Assembly: GCF_000812565.1 (NCBI RefSeq)
Contig: NZ_JTAM01000006.1
Coordinates: forward strand, 186,001-250,000
Length of the DNA: 64,000 bases
From: Flammeovirga sp. OC4
Lineage (GTDB): Bacteria > Bacteroidota > Bacteroidia > Cytophagales > Flammeovirgaceae
Reading direction: 5' to 3'
In this document: in pieces, positions 32,477-44,041 of the stretch
Position numbering within the stretch: position 1 is the first letter of the stretch
How the letters are laid out: each line of letters opens with the position of its first letter
Notes under the pieces: generated by a model
Seen by the model: the letters and a program-made list of their open reading frames with translations, nothing else
Database searches by the model: none
What the model was told of the DNA's origin: nothing
Made by a program: the position numbers and the translations under genes

Positions 32477-34048
32477 ATGAATCAATCATCAAATTTTTTT
32501 TCAAACTTAAGGTATGACCTTCCTGCAAGTATAGTGGTGTTCCTAGTTGCTATGCCGTTGTGTTTAGGGATTGCCTTGGCTTCAGGAGCTCCTCTTTTTT
32601 CAGGAATTATTGCCGGTATTGTTGGAGGTATCATTGTTTCATTGGTAAGTGGCTCCTCATTGGGTGTAAGTGGCCCAGCAGCTGGTTTAGCTGTGATTGT
32701 TCTCAATGCGATTCACGATCTAGGTACATTTGAGACTTTTTTGTTAGCAGTAGTTTTCGCAGGTGTTTTTCAAATCATTTTGGGTTTACTCAAAGCTGGC
32801 GTCATTGGTTATTATTTTCCTTCTTCAGTAATCAAAGGCATGTTGAGTGGTATCGGTTTGATTATTTTCTTAAAACAAATACCACATGCTTTGGGATATG
32901 ACGAAGATCCTGAAGGAGATTTCTCTTTCTTCCAAGTTGATGGGCATAACACTTTTAGTGAATTGTTCTATATGTTTGAGGCCATCACTCCAGGAGCAGT
33001 GATTATATCCATTGTCTCTCTCACAATTTTAATACTATGGGAAAGACCAATTATCAAAAAAACAATGTTGGCTAGAGTGCCGGGTCCACTAATTGCCGTT
33101 GGCTTAGGAGTAGTTTTGAATGTGCTTTTCGATGACATTCCAGTGTTGGATATTGAAAAAGAGCATTTAGTAGCATTACCTGTAGCTGATAGTTTAACGG
33201 ACTTCTTCGGACAGTTTACCACACCAGATTTTTCTCAATTAGCCAACACTCAAGTTTATATTGTAGCATTGACCCTCGCCATCGTTGGGAGTTTAGAAAC
33301 ACTACTTTCCGTAGAAGCGACAGACAAGTTGGATCCACAAAAAAGAGTCACACCAACCAACCGTGAATTAATTGCTCAAGGAACTGGTAATATTGTTTCA
33401 GGATTAATAGGAGGACTTCCAATCACTCAAGTAATTGTTCGAAGTTCAGCCAATATTCAAACGGGAGGTAGAACCAAAGCATCCGCTTTTCTACATGGTA
33501 TTTTCTTACTGATATGTGTGATGGGTATCCCGAAGATTTTAAACCTTATTCCTTTAGCTTGTTTGGCTTCTATACTTTTAGTGATTGGTTATAAACTGAC
33601 CAACCCTAAGCAATTTATTGAGCTTTATAGAAAGGATTTTTCTCTCTTCTTACCTTTTGTAGTGACGGTAGTTGGTATTGTGTTTACAGATTTATTGAAG
33701 GGGATCGGGCTAGGTATGGTTGTAGGTGTCATTCATATTTTATGGAATAACTTTAAAATTCCGTATCACCTTGATCCAAACTATTTGAATAGTGAGGAAC
33801 CAATTCATATACAACTAGCAGAAGATGTAAGCTTCTTGAATAAGGCTAGTATTCTTAGAACTTTGAAGAATATGCCTAATGATAGCGAAGTAATTATTGA
33901 TGCCACAAAGAACCATTCTATGCACCCTGATGTCATGGAAATCATTGAAGACTTCAAGAAAAATGCTCTCACTAGAAATATAAAAGTGAAATTAATTGGT
34001 TTTGAAGATCAAAATAACTCTCAAGAGACCAGAGAAGAAATTCATTAA
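32477..34048 (+). CDS. SulP-family inorganic anion transporter
   Basis: A 523-residue inner-membrane transporter. The N-terminus (NLRYDLPASIVVFLVAMPLCLGIALASGAP, with GSSLGVSGPAAGLAVIVLNA after it) and the core (GLPITQVIVRSSANIQTGGRTKASAFLHGIF) are typical SulP/SLC26 segments, with 10-12 hydrophobic helices. The cytoplasmic STAS domain at the C-terminus (~430-523) is present but short (SEVIIDATKNHSMHPDVMEI). By family the substrate is sulfate, bicarbonate or another anion; the sequence does not decide. No carbonic anhydrase gene is adjacent, although that is a common partner. Confidence 0.9.
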   Translation: MNQSSNFFSNLRYDLPASIVVFLVAMPLCLGIALASGAPLFSGIIAGIVGGIIVSLVSGSSLGVSGPAAGLAVIVLNAIHDLGTFETFLLAVVFAGVFQIILGLLKAGVIGYYFPSSVIKGMLSGIGLIIFLKQIPHALGYDEDPEGDFSFFQVDGHNTFSELFYMFEAITPGAVIISIVSLTILILWERPIIKKTMLARVPGPLIAVGLGVVLNVLFDDIPVLDIEKEHLVALPVADSLTDFFGQFTTPDFSQLANTQVYIVALTLAIVGSLETLLSVEATDKLDPQKRVTPTNRELIAQGTGNIVSGLIGGLPITQVIVRSSANIQTGGRTKASAFLHGIFLLICVMGIPKILNLIPLACLASILLVIGYKLTNPKQFIELYRKDFSLFLPFVVTVVGIVFTDLLKGIGLGMVVGVIHILWNNFKIPYHLDPNYLNSEEPIHIQLAEDVSFLNKASILRTLKNMPNDSEVIIDATKNHSMHPDVMEIIEDFKKNALTRNIKVKLIGFEDQNNSQETREEIH

Positions 34049-34277
34049 TTCATTTTTCCTTATTAAACGCTAAAAGAGGTGCTATTTTTAAATGATAGTC
34101 TGTCTTTTTTTTAGATGATAAAAGTGCGTTTATTTGCTATTAGAGGCTGTTGGTGGTGTTTATTTATAAAGTGGTACCTGAATAAACGTAAGTAGAACGA
34201 TTAAAGGTAATTTAATGCTTAAGATTGTAATGTCATGTAAATATGAAAATGAATAAATCAAATTAAAACACTATCAG

Positions 34278-34519
34278 AAGTAGCAAAACTACTTAAGATG
34301 GTTATTACAATTCATTATACTACTTCGGTTAATTGGACACATTGTATTAACCGAATCTTCCTGGAAATATGAAAATGAAAATGGTTATAGATTGCTTCTC
34401 ATAATTATTGTTTTGAATAATTATTAAGAAGCAGAACAGAACAGATACTTGGTAAAAAGAATGTAGAACAATGAAAAATTGTTAGAGGAAAAAAAGAGAT
34501 CTCATAGGTCTCTTTTTTT
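34278..34519 (+). ncRNA. Candidate structured small RNA with terminator
   Basis: The 34049-34619 spacer contains a run of ordered stems without a reading frame: AAGTAG/CTACTT (34278-34294); TTCGGTTAAT/ATTAACCGAA (34324-34355, perfect 10 bp, 12-base loop); GCTTCT(c)ATAATTATT/AATAATTAT(ta)AGAAGC (34394-34432, 15 bp); AACAAT/ATTGTT (34467-34483); and a terminator AAAAAGAGATC/GGTCTCTTTTT (34491-34517). The terminator is about 100 bp before the next gene. It may be a free small RNA or the leader of the DUF6377 gene. No exact promoter box was found for it. Confidence 0.5.
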
Positions 34520-34619
34520 GTGGATAAGTATTTAATTTGAAGTAAATATTTTACTGATTTAGTTATTTTACCTTGATAATTGGATTAACTTTAATCAGGT
34601 CATTGAATAAATTTACAAT

Positions 34620-36257
34620 ATGCGTTTAGCACAACTCCTTTTTGGAATACTGATTTTGTGTTCGTCATTTTCTTTAAAAACAGATGACGAGCAACTGTTA
34701 AATAGGTTGGATGAATTGTTGGAACAGAGAGAATCTTATTTTGAGAAAAGAAAAAGTGATATAAGAACTATAAATCAACTATTAGAAATAGAGAAAGATC
34801 CAGTCAGAGAATACGAATTAATCAAAAGAATTACCCAAAAATACCTTCCTTATAATGCAGATTCGGCACTTCTTTATTCAAGAAGAGGAGTCAGATTGGC
34901 ATCAACTTTTAAAAATGAAAATACAACGATTGAATCTAATTTATTATTAGCCCAAGCTTATATTTTGGTAGGTTTATACCATGAGTCAGTGGCTATTTTA
35001 GATCAATATGAAGGTGTAGAATTACCCCCACAGTTTCAAGCTTACTTTTATTCCATTAATGCCGTCTTGTACAATACATTATCTTCTTTAAGAATTACAT
35101 CTTCTATTAGAATGAAATACAGACATAAATGGGAAGGATATGAGAGAAATTTGATGGATGCTCTACCAGAAAACGATTTAGGACATCATTTAGCAAAGGC
35201 GGAATTATACAAAGAAATTGGGCGTTTAGACGAAGCGATTACCATTTTAGAAGATATTTTGGAGGGAGTTAAAATAGAAGATAGGGTGTATGCTTCAACA
35301 GCTTATACTTTAGCAGATGCCTACGGTCGAAAAGGTTTAATTGACAAAAAAATAGATTTTCTCACACTATCATCCCAGTCTGATATTCTAAATGGTGTAA
35401 AAGAGCATACTTCATTAAGAGAATTAGCTTTGGAACTTTATAAAAACAATGAATTGAGCAGGGCTTATCATTATATTAAAGTGGCCTTAGATGATGCAGT
35501 GGAAAGTAACGCACAGTTAAGAAGAGCAGAAGTGCTAGAGATTTTACCTTTAATAGATCATTCTTATCAAGAAAATAGAGAAAAAGTAAGGAAGTATATC
35601 ATGATTTTTTCTACAATAGTCTGCGTTTTACTGATTATTTTAATTTTCGGGATGATTTTTATCCAAAAGCAGAAGAAAGAATTAGAAGCATCTAATACTC
35701 AGGTAAAAGAGACGAATCAGTTGTTGAGTCAGTTAAATGATGAACTGAAAAATAGTAAACAAGAGATTGAAAATGCGAATAAGCAGCTGATGAGTGTCAA
35801 TAATATTCAAGAGGAATCGATCGCAAGATATTTAAAACTATGCTCTACTTATATCGGGAAGTTAGATGATTACAGAAAACAGCTTTTACGAAAAGGAAAT
35901 AAATCGAATAAAGAGGATCTTTTGCAAATCCTAAAGTCAAAAGAAATTGTTGACCAAGAGTTGAAGATCTTTTATAAAGATTTTGATCAATCTTTCTTGA
36001 AGCTTTATCCAAATTTTGTAGAAAGCTATAATGATCTTATGGTAGAGGATGCAAAAATTACTTTGAAGAAGAATGAACTATTAAATACAGAATTGAGAGT
36101 TTTTGCGTTAGTAAGATTAGGAATAGAAGAAAGCACCCAGATTGCTGAATTTTTGAGGTACTCAATAACTACTATTTATAACTACAGAACAAAAGCACGT
36201 AATAACGCAAAGGCAGGAAGAGAGAACTTTGAAAAATTATTAATGAATATTCATTAA
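34620..36257 (+). CDS. DUF6377-type TPR membrane regulator with LuxR-like helix-turn-helix
   Basis: A 545-residue protein. After an N-terminal hydrophobic signal come TPR-like helices (~30-310), one transmembrane helix (~325-348, MIFSTIVCVLLIILIFGMIF), a coiled coil (~350-410, rich in Glu, Lys and Gln) and a C-terminal region with a helix-turn-helix (LVRLGIEESTQIAEFLRYSI, TTIYNYRTKARNNA). This layout (DUF6377, SusR-like by recall) places the sensor in the periplasm and the DNA-binding end in the cytoplasm. It lies 200 bp ahead of a GH97 gene on the same strand and probably controls alpha-glucan use. Confidence 0.8.
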   Translation: MRLAQLLFGILILCSSFSLKTDDEQLLNRLDELLEQRESYFEKRKSDIRTINQLLEIEKDPVREYELIKRITQKYLPYNADSALLYSRRGVRLASTFKNENTTIESNLLLAQAYILVGLYHESVAILDQYEGVELPPQFQAYFYSINAVLYNTLSSLRITSSIRMKYRHKWEGYERNLMDALPENDLGHHLAKAELYKEIGRLDEAITILEDILEGVKIEDRVYASTAYTLADAYGRKGLIDKKIDFLTLSSQSDILNGVKEHTSLRELALELYKNNELSRAYHYIKVALDDAVESNAQLRRAEVLEILPLIDHSYQENREKVRKYIMIFSTIVCVLLIILIFGMIFIQKQKKELEASNTQVKETNQLLSQLNDELKNSKQEIENANKQLMSVNNIQEESIARYLKLCSTYIGKLDDYRKQLLRKGNKSNKEDLLQILKSKEIVDQELKIFYKDFDQSFLKLYPNFVESYNDLMVEDAKITLKKNELLNTELRVFALVRLGIEESTQIAEFLRYSITTIYNYRTKARNNAKAGRENFEKLLMNIH

Positions 36258-36316
36258 AACTCATGAAATCTTTGCTCTTTTAATATAAATCTTGAAAAAG
36301 TAGTACTACTTTTTAA

Positions 36317-38599
<2,283 letters not shown>

Positions 38600-38621
38600 T
38601 CTGAAAATTTGATTAATAGAA

Positions 38622-38672
38622 AAATCATCCTGCTCTTCCTTTTGGAATACCAAAGGTCGTGGCAGGAGATTT
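38622..38672 (+). ncRNA. Compact stem structure in the GH97 3' region
   Basis: AAATC (38622-38626) and CCTGC (38629-38633) pair with GCAGG (38662-38666) and GATTT (38668-38672). Inside, CCTTTTGG (38638-38645) pairs with CCAAAGG (38650-38656). It lies 23 bases after the GH97 stop and before the terminator at 38698, so it is either a 3' UTR fold or the 5' part of a ~110-nt small RNA. Confidence 0.45.
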
Positions 38673-38697
38673 ATTTCGAAACGTAAAGTAGAAATTT

Positions 38698-38732
38698 AAC
38701 CTAGCTGCATTTTGTAGCTAGGTTATTTTTTT
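38698..38732 (+). terminator. Terminator of GH97 transcript
   Basis: AACCTAGCT at 38698-38706 pairs with AGCTAGGTT at 38716-38724, followed by a T-rich run. Confidence 0.8.
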
Positions 38733-39110
38733 ATCCATAATTTTTTTAACGGATAAAGTAGCTCATTTAAGAGAACCTCAATTGGCTTTGAAGTGAAACC
38801 TTGGGACCTAGTCAAAAAATGATCGAGTTTTAGAAAAAATCACTAGGTAACCAAAGATATTTACCAAATAATCTACTGACGATGTAACCTTTTCTTTATG
38901 TAACATTAGACTTTTCTAAAAATGAACAATAAAATGTGCCATTTCAGGAAATTACGTTCGTTAACGAACATTAGTAATTGGTCTAGTAGAAAGTGTTTTG
39001 GTTTTAAGTTGTTGATTATTAGTGATTTGTGATTTTGTGGCACAAAGATGGAATCTAGTTAGAGTGTAAAACAAAACGTAATCATTACAAAAATTTAAAA
39101 TTATACTCTT
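38733..39110 (+). promoter_or_regulatory. Upstream region of TPR paralogue 3
   Basis: A gene-free region with a perfect 14-bp palindrome, GTTCGTTAACGAAC, at 38956-38969 (about 142 bases before the start codon), the word TGAACAAT at 38923, and TGGCAC at 39038-39043 (about 70 bases before the start). The TGGCA word and its distance recur upstream of the two other TPR paralogues. Confidence 0.4.
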
Positions 39111-39506
39111 ATGAAAAAGTTATTTATCTCTTTAGTTATCACATTATCTTCAGTAGTTTCATTTGCTTCAAACCTTGAAAATACAAATGAATCCAATACC
39201 TCTAAATTATCAGAAATGGTGGCTAAAGCAGAGGCAAATGATTGGGAAACTTATACTAAAGCAGCACTATTATCAATCAACTGGAATGCAGATTTAGCAT
39301 TAGCGAAAGAGTGGATTGATACAGCGATCTCAATCGATGAAAATGCAAAGAACTTAGAAGTACTAGGCGACTATTATGTACGCTTAGGACAAACAGATAA
39401 AGCGTTAGCAACTTATATGAAGGCACTTTCAACAGATACTGTTAAAATTGAAAAAGAGAACAGAGAGAGTATTCAAAGAAAAATTATGCTTTACGGTAGA
39501 AAGTAA
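39111..39506 (+). CDS. Small secreted TPR-like protein, paralogue 3
   Basis: A 131-residue protein with signal peptide MKKLFISLVITLSSVVSFAS. The mature part has the same plan as the two copies near 15-17 kb: EANDWETYTKAALLSI, AKEWIDTAISIDENAKNLEV and KALATYMKALS. It is more divergent, lacks the CIELK step and ends MLYGRK. It stands alone between GH97 and the Y_Y_Y regulator. Function unknown; resemblance to the DUF2911 C-terminal TPR half is by recall. Confidence 0.8.
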   Translation: MKKLFISLVITLSSVVSFASNLENTNESNTSKLSEMVAKAEANDWETYTKAALLSINWNADLALAKEWIDTAISIDENAKNLEVLGDYYVRLGQTDKALATYMKALSTDTVKIEKENRESIQRKIMLYGRK

Positions 39507-39643
39507 TATCGAAACAACAGTGTTTTCACCATTAGTTAGGGAAAACACATTAAGATAAATGCTATTATAAATGAATAGCTTGTTGTAATAGCGTCAATAG
39601 AAAGTTTGTATATTAATAATTACTTGATCATTAGATGAAGTAC

Positions 39644-39680
39644 ATCCCTTCAGGAGTTTAATCTTGAAGGGATTTTTTTG
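39644..39680. terminator. Terminator between convergent genes
   Basis: ATCCCTTCA at 39644-39652 pairs with TGAAGGGAT at 39665-39673, then a T-run. It serves TPR paralogue 3 and, less well, the convergent regulator gene. Confidence 0.75.
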
Positions 39681-39682
39681 TA

Positions 39683-42358
39683 TTAAAATTCTCTTACAAA
39701 TTTATGGAGATCCACACCTTGTTCAAGATTGAGTTTCTTTCTTAATCTATAACGACTTGTATCTAAACTTCTAGGGGTGATATGCATAAGTTCTGCAATT
39801 TCCTTACTACTTAAATTGATACGAATAAAGGATAATATGCGAATGTCATTCGCTGTAAGAGATGGATATTTTTCTGTAATAGATTTGATGAAATCTTGTT
39901 GTACCTCAGAAAATAATTGATGGAAAAGGAGGTCTTTTTTCTCTTTATTGACTTCATTTTCAATTAATTGCGACCACTTTTTGGCCTCGTTACTTTTCAT
40001 TTTGTCAAGTCCAGCTTGTACCTTCATTAAGAACGTATCTTTATGGTTGATAATCTCCATGTATTTCAATAGTTGCTCTTCTTTTAAAGAAATAACAGCT
40101 TTAGCATTTTGCTGTGTTATGTGTTCCTTTTCCGCAGTAAGTTTCTTGATATAAATGAACTTTGCTACTTTCCGAATGAAGTAAACAAGAAGAGCAACAA
40201 TCAATATAATAGGAAGATAAAGGAGAGGTGTTTCATACCAATATTTCTCAATACTGAAGTTTAACTCCACTTCTCGTATTTCTCCATCATTGATTTTACT
40301 TTGAAGTACAATCGTATAATTTCCACCGTTAAGTTTTTGTTTAGTAAAAGAGGATACTCCTGTCTGCCAATCTGACCATTCCTTTTCGAGTGGTAATAAT
40401 TTGTATCTAAATTGAGCAATATCAAAAGATAGTTTATCAATTTGAAAATGAAATGTGATATCTTTTTCTCCTTTTTCTAGTTCAATTCGATTGAAATAGG
40501 GATAGGTATATTTTCCCCTTTCATTATCGATCTCTAAAGATGTAATAATTGGTTCGGGCTCTTTTGTAAAAGTAGATTGATATTTAACATCGAAAGTCAT
40601 TACCCCCCTGTCCGTTGCTAACCTCAATTGATCTCCTTTGAAATCCAGAAATTCAAAGTCTTTATTAATGTCGGTGTTAAACGGTTTCATTAACGAAGCG
40701 TAGGAGTGTACGCTACCATCAGAAAGTAGTTCTAGCAAATTCAATTGATGATCTTGTATAAAACTGACATAGTTTTCTTTTTCATTAAAAGCTAAAGCAG
40801 CGATATCACCCTTTCGAATTGTTTTGAGTAATGGGTGATCCAATGCCTTAAACTGTCCATTCCTATAGCTAAAGAACTGCTTGTTGTTCCCAAAAATCAA
40901 CCGATTATTAGTTGCAAATACTCTTTTGAATCCCTTTACAGAAGTCACTGTTATAGTCGCATCTATGTTGAGTGTGATTTTAAGAAGGTCTTTATTTTTG
41001 ACTTCTCCCCATATACAATTGTTTTCTTGATCATAATACAATTTTGAAAATCCATAAACATCAGGTTTACTTACATACCATAACTTTCCCAAGTCTTTTG
41101 CATAGAGCATTAAGCCGTCATAAGTAGAAGCAACATAAAATGCGGTGCCTTCAAAATGAGCGATATCAATAACACCTTTGTTGATGGACATGTCTTCAAG
41201 TCCTTTATTAGTGTATCTTGCAAGTCCAGAATTATGGCTGATGAACAGCTCATTGTCAATAATTTTAGTATTCCATATTTGCCCTTTTATTTGTTCTTCT
41301 AACTCAAACTTTTGGAACTTATTTGCTTTATAAAGTCCTTTGTTAGTTCCTAAAAAAGTAGAGCCACCAAAATCTGTAATTGAGTAAGTAGCAGCACCAT
41401 CGAATAATGTAGTGAAAGCACTTTGTAATTCGAGTTTGGCAATTCCGTAATCAAGACCAAGCCAAATGTTTCCCATATCATCTCTAGCCATAGATAAAAT
41501 CGTGTTATCAAGAAGTCCTTCTTGTTGTTTGGCTTGATGTGTCATCGTTCCTGATTGGTCCACTCTTATAAAGCCGTCAGTGACTGTTCCAATACCAATG
41601 GAGTTTTTGTCGTAAGAGATTCCTGTAAAGAAAGATTTTTGATGAAGAGCGGATGATAATGGTACTTTGCTCGCTACTTTACCATCAAATCGATAAAGTG
41701 CTCCAGTATGAAGCGGTACATAAATTTGGTTCTGATGTACGAAAAGGTGACGAACTTGTTGATTAATGAATACTTCAATTGTTTGTTGAATTTGAAGTTG
41801 TCCATCTTCAATAAAGCCTATTTTACCATTTCTAAGAAGTACCCACACTTTTTCGTGCCATTTCACGATGGCACTAATGCCTTCATAGTAAGTCAGTATT
41901 TTGGTGGCTTTTTCTAATTTATGATATAAAATAATTTTGTCTTCAGTTTGAAAAATAACGGTATTGTCAACCACTTCAATATTCCATATCTGTTCATATT
42001 CCAAAATGCCGATCGACGTAAATTCAAATTCCCCTTCTTTTGTTTTTGAAAAATAGCCGTACTCTTTACCACCTACCCATATTAGGCGTTCATCAATAAA
42101 TAATGCTCGAACTCCTGCTTTAGAAGGTAATTGTGCTAATCCCCATTCTCCATGATTGTGGTATAGCATTCCTTCCGAATTACCAAAATACACAATACCA
42201 TATTGATCAATTTTCACATCCCAATTCTGGCGTCCTGCTTGATAATCCGTTTTATTGTAATTGACAATATGTGGTGTTTTTACCCCTGCATAAATAGGTG
42301 CATAGAAAGGAAGAAGAACCAATAGAATAAGTAATAAGCACTTAGTATTGTACTGCAT
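39683..42358 (-). CDS. Membrane regulator: beta-propeller sensor, Y_Y_Y domain and LuxR-type helix-turn-helix
   Basis: The start at 42358 is chosen over an ATG 31 codons upstream because it begins a signal peptide (MQYNTKCLLLILLVLLPFYA). The 891-residue product has propeller repeats (IKVDQYGIVYFGN..., DDMGNIWLGLDYGIAKLE), a Y_Y_Y beta-sandwich (~640-720, FRYKLLPLEKEWSDWQTG), a transmembrane helix (~735-755), a coiled coil, and a C-terminal helix-turn-helix (SSKEIAELMHITPRSLDTSR). There is no kinase domain, so it senses outside and binds DNA directly. The adjacent GH16 and BIG2 lipoprotein genes upstream on the same strand make laminarin-type glucan its likely signal. Confidence 0.85.
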   Translation of the reverse strand: MQYNTKCLLLILLVLLPFYAPIYAGVKTPHIVNYNKTDYQAGRQNWDVKIDQYGIVYFGNSEGMLYHNHGEWGLAQLPSKAGVRALFIDERLIWVGGKEYGYFSKTKEGEFEFTSIGILEYEQIWNIEVVDNTVIFQTEDKIILYHKLEKATKILTYYEGISAIVKWHEKVWVLLRNGKIGFIEDGQLQIQQTIEVFINQQVRHLFVHQNQIYVPLHTGALYRFDGKVASKVPLSSALHQKSFFTGISYDKNSIGIGTVTDGFIRVDQSGTMTHQAKQQEGLLDNTILSMARDDMGNIWLGLDYGIAKLELQSAFTTLFDGAATYSITDFGGSTFLGTNKGLYKANKFQKFELEEQIKGQIWNTKIIDNELFISHNSGLARYTNKGLEDMSINKGVIDIAHFEGTAFYVASTYDGLMLYAKDLGKLWYVSKPDVYGFSKLYYDQENNCIWGEVKNKDLLKITLNIDATITVTSVKGFKRVFATNNRLIFGNNKQFFSYRNGQFKALDHPLLKTIRKGDIAALAFNEKENYVSFIQDHQLNLLELLSDGSVHSYASLMKPFNTDINKDFEFLDFKGDQLRLATDRGVMTFDVKYQSTFTKEPEPIITSLEIDNERGKYTYPYFNRIELEKGEKDITFHFQIDKLSFDIAQFRYKLLPLEKEWSDWQTGVSSFTKQKLNGGNYTIVLQSKINDGEIREVELNFSIEKYWYETPLLYLPIILIVALLVYFIRKVAKFIYIKKLTAEKEHITQQNAKAVISLKEEQLLKYMEIINHKDTFLMKVQAGLDKMKSNEAKKWSQLIENEVNKEKKDLLFHQLFSEVQQDFIKSITEKYPSLTANDIRILSFIRINLSSKEIAELMHITPRSLDTSRYRLRKKLNLEQGVDLHKFVREF

Positions 42359-42536
42359 CAGGCAAAATGGAGAATGTGATTTTTTAGTCTTATACTGATC
42401 AATAGGATGTAGACAGTTGAAAAAAAACAATTCCAAAAAACTTGATATCATTAGATGCTGGATTAAATTTTAAATAAAAAGTCATTCATTTCATGAAGGA
42501 AGTGGGGTATGCTACCAATCAAATATATTAAAAATA

Positions 42537-42570
42537 AAAGTACCTTCATAGAAGACTATGAAGGTACTTT
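42537..42570 (-). terminator. Terminator of the GH16 gene
   Basis: A perfect 15-bp stem, AAAGTACCTTCATAG at 42537-42551 and CTATGAAGGTACTTT at 42556-42570. It lies downstream of the GH16 stop in its transcription direction. The remainder of the 42359-42736 spacer holds only a weak 7-bp AACTTCA/TGAAGTT dyad near 42620. Confidence 0.75.
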
Positions 42571-42736
42571 ATTCTATAATTATCTAACCTGAAGTATGAA
42601 AAATAGTTTAGCGATATTTGAACTTCATCGAGTCACTACACACTCTATTCGTTTGAAGTTTGTCTTAGTTATAATTATGAAAATGAAAATTATCAGAAAA
42701 TCTGTTGATTCTTTTACTTGATAACACTTTTGAATT

Positions 42737-43786
42737 TTATTGTAATTGATAAGCTCTGATGTAATCGATTTCAAACAGTACTTCTTCATCAAAAATACTA
42801 TTGTCAATCCCTTTTACTCCGCCCCAAGAACCACCAATGGCCAAATTGACGATGAGGAAGAAAGGTTCATGGAAAGGCCAGTCGCCGCTATCTCTTAGTT
42901 GAGCAGTTTCGGCAAACGTTTTGATTAGTTCTCCATCAACCGACACATGAATACGATCAAAACCGTTTAATTCATCCTCTACCCATTCCATCGTAATCAC
43001 ATGGAAGTCGTCGGATACATTTGTTGAATAAGTTTTGCTTCCTTTGGCATTTTGTCCGTTCATACCATTCTTGTTTTTAGTATGAAGAGCACAATGGAAA
43101 GTATTAGGATCATACCCTACATATTCCATAATATCAATCTCACCAGCATGAGGCCACGAACCGTAACCTAACATCCAAAGTGCCGGCCATGTACCTCTAC
43201 CATCAGGTACTTTTAACCTCGCTTCAATTTTACCATATCTAAAGTCTTTTTTGTCTTTTGAGACAATTCGAGCGGAGGTATATTCTTTTCCAAGATAATC
43301 CTCTTTTCTAGCTTCAATGATCAAATGACCATTTTCAACTCGAAGGTTTTCTTGCCTGTCTGTATAATATTGTAACTCACCGTTTCCGCCACCTGAACCA
43401 TTTACTTCATACGTCCAGTTGTCCATATTCAATGCGTCGCCATCAAATTCATCTGACCAAACTAATGCATATTCTAGAGGATTCACTTTCACCGCTACTG
43501 TAGTTTGTTGATCGCCTAAAGTTGCCGAAATTGTAGCATTTCCACTTCCTACAGCTGTAATTACTCCATGGAATACAGTAGCAACATCTTCATTGCTAGA
43601 AGCCCAAACTAGAGTGGCATCCGTAGTAGGAGCTTGAACAACTTTTACGGTCGCTGTTTCACCCACTTTTATTTCCATTGTGGAATGATCCAATTGTAAA
43701 TCAATTCCGTCTTCTTGTGTAACGTCATTGCTATCGCAACTAGTGAGACTCATTAAACTGAGTAAGAGTATACCTAAATATTTCAT
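42737..43786 (-). CDS. GH16 laminarinase-type lipoprotein with BIG2 domain
   Basis: A 349-residue lipoprotein (signal ending LMSLTSC, Cys17). A BIG2 Ig-like domain spans ~28-105 (MEIKVGETATVKVVQAPTTD, ATISATLGDQQTT). The GH16 jelly-roll follows with the catalytic signature PHAGEIDIMEYVG (ExDxxE with the beta-bulge Met) and WPALWMLGYGSW, WAFHEP-like WPFHEPFFLIVNLAIGGSWGG. This is the endo-beta-1,3(4)-glucanase (laminarinase) subgroup. It would cut laminarin at the cell surface. It lies between the BIG2 lipoprotein and the Y_Y_Y regulator on the same strand. Confidence 0.9.
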   Translation of the reverse strand: MKYLGILLLSLMSLTSCDSNDVTQEDGIDLQLDHSTMEIKVGETATVKVVQAPTTDATLVWASSNEDVATVFHGVITAVGSGNATISATLGDQQTTVAVKVNPLEYALVWSDEFDGDALNMDNWTYEVNGSGGGNGELQYYTDRQENLRVENGHLIIEARKEDYLGKEYTSARIVSKDKKDFRYGKIEARLKVPDGRGTWPALWMLGYGSWPHAGEIDIMEYVGYDPNTFHCALHTKNKNGMNGQNAKGSKTYSTNVSDDFHVITMEWVEDELNGFDRIHVSVDGELIKTFAETAQLRDSGDWPFHEPFFLIVNLAIGGSWGGVKGIDNSIFDEEVLFEIDYIRAYQLQ

Positions 43787-44041
43787 TTCTTAATTTTTTG
43801 TTGATTGTCCTTTATAAATAAATCAACTGTTGATAATGTATTTATAAAATAAGGTTTTTTAAATGATGATGGAAGTGAAGCACCAGGATAATTCTATATT
43901 GATCACTAATGGAGAAAGGATCGTTTGAAGCAAATTTAATAATACACACTTCCTTCTTAGTTTTCATATTTCCTTATCCCAGTACTTGTACTTAAAGCAT
44001 CCTATCACGGGATTGCTTTTAATCAATTATAATTGAATTCG

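Noticed and set aside
42359-42451. Extended N-terminus of the Y_Y_Y regulator
   Set aside because: A signal peptide begins at the Met encoded at 42358; the extension has no recognisable feature.
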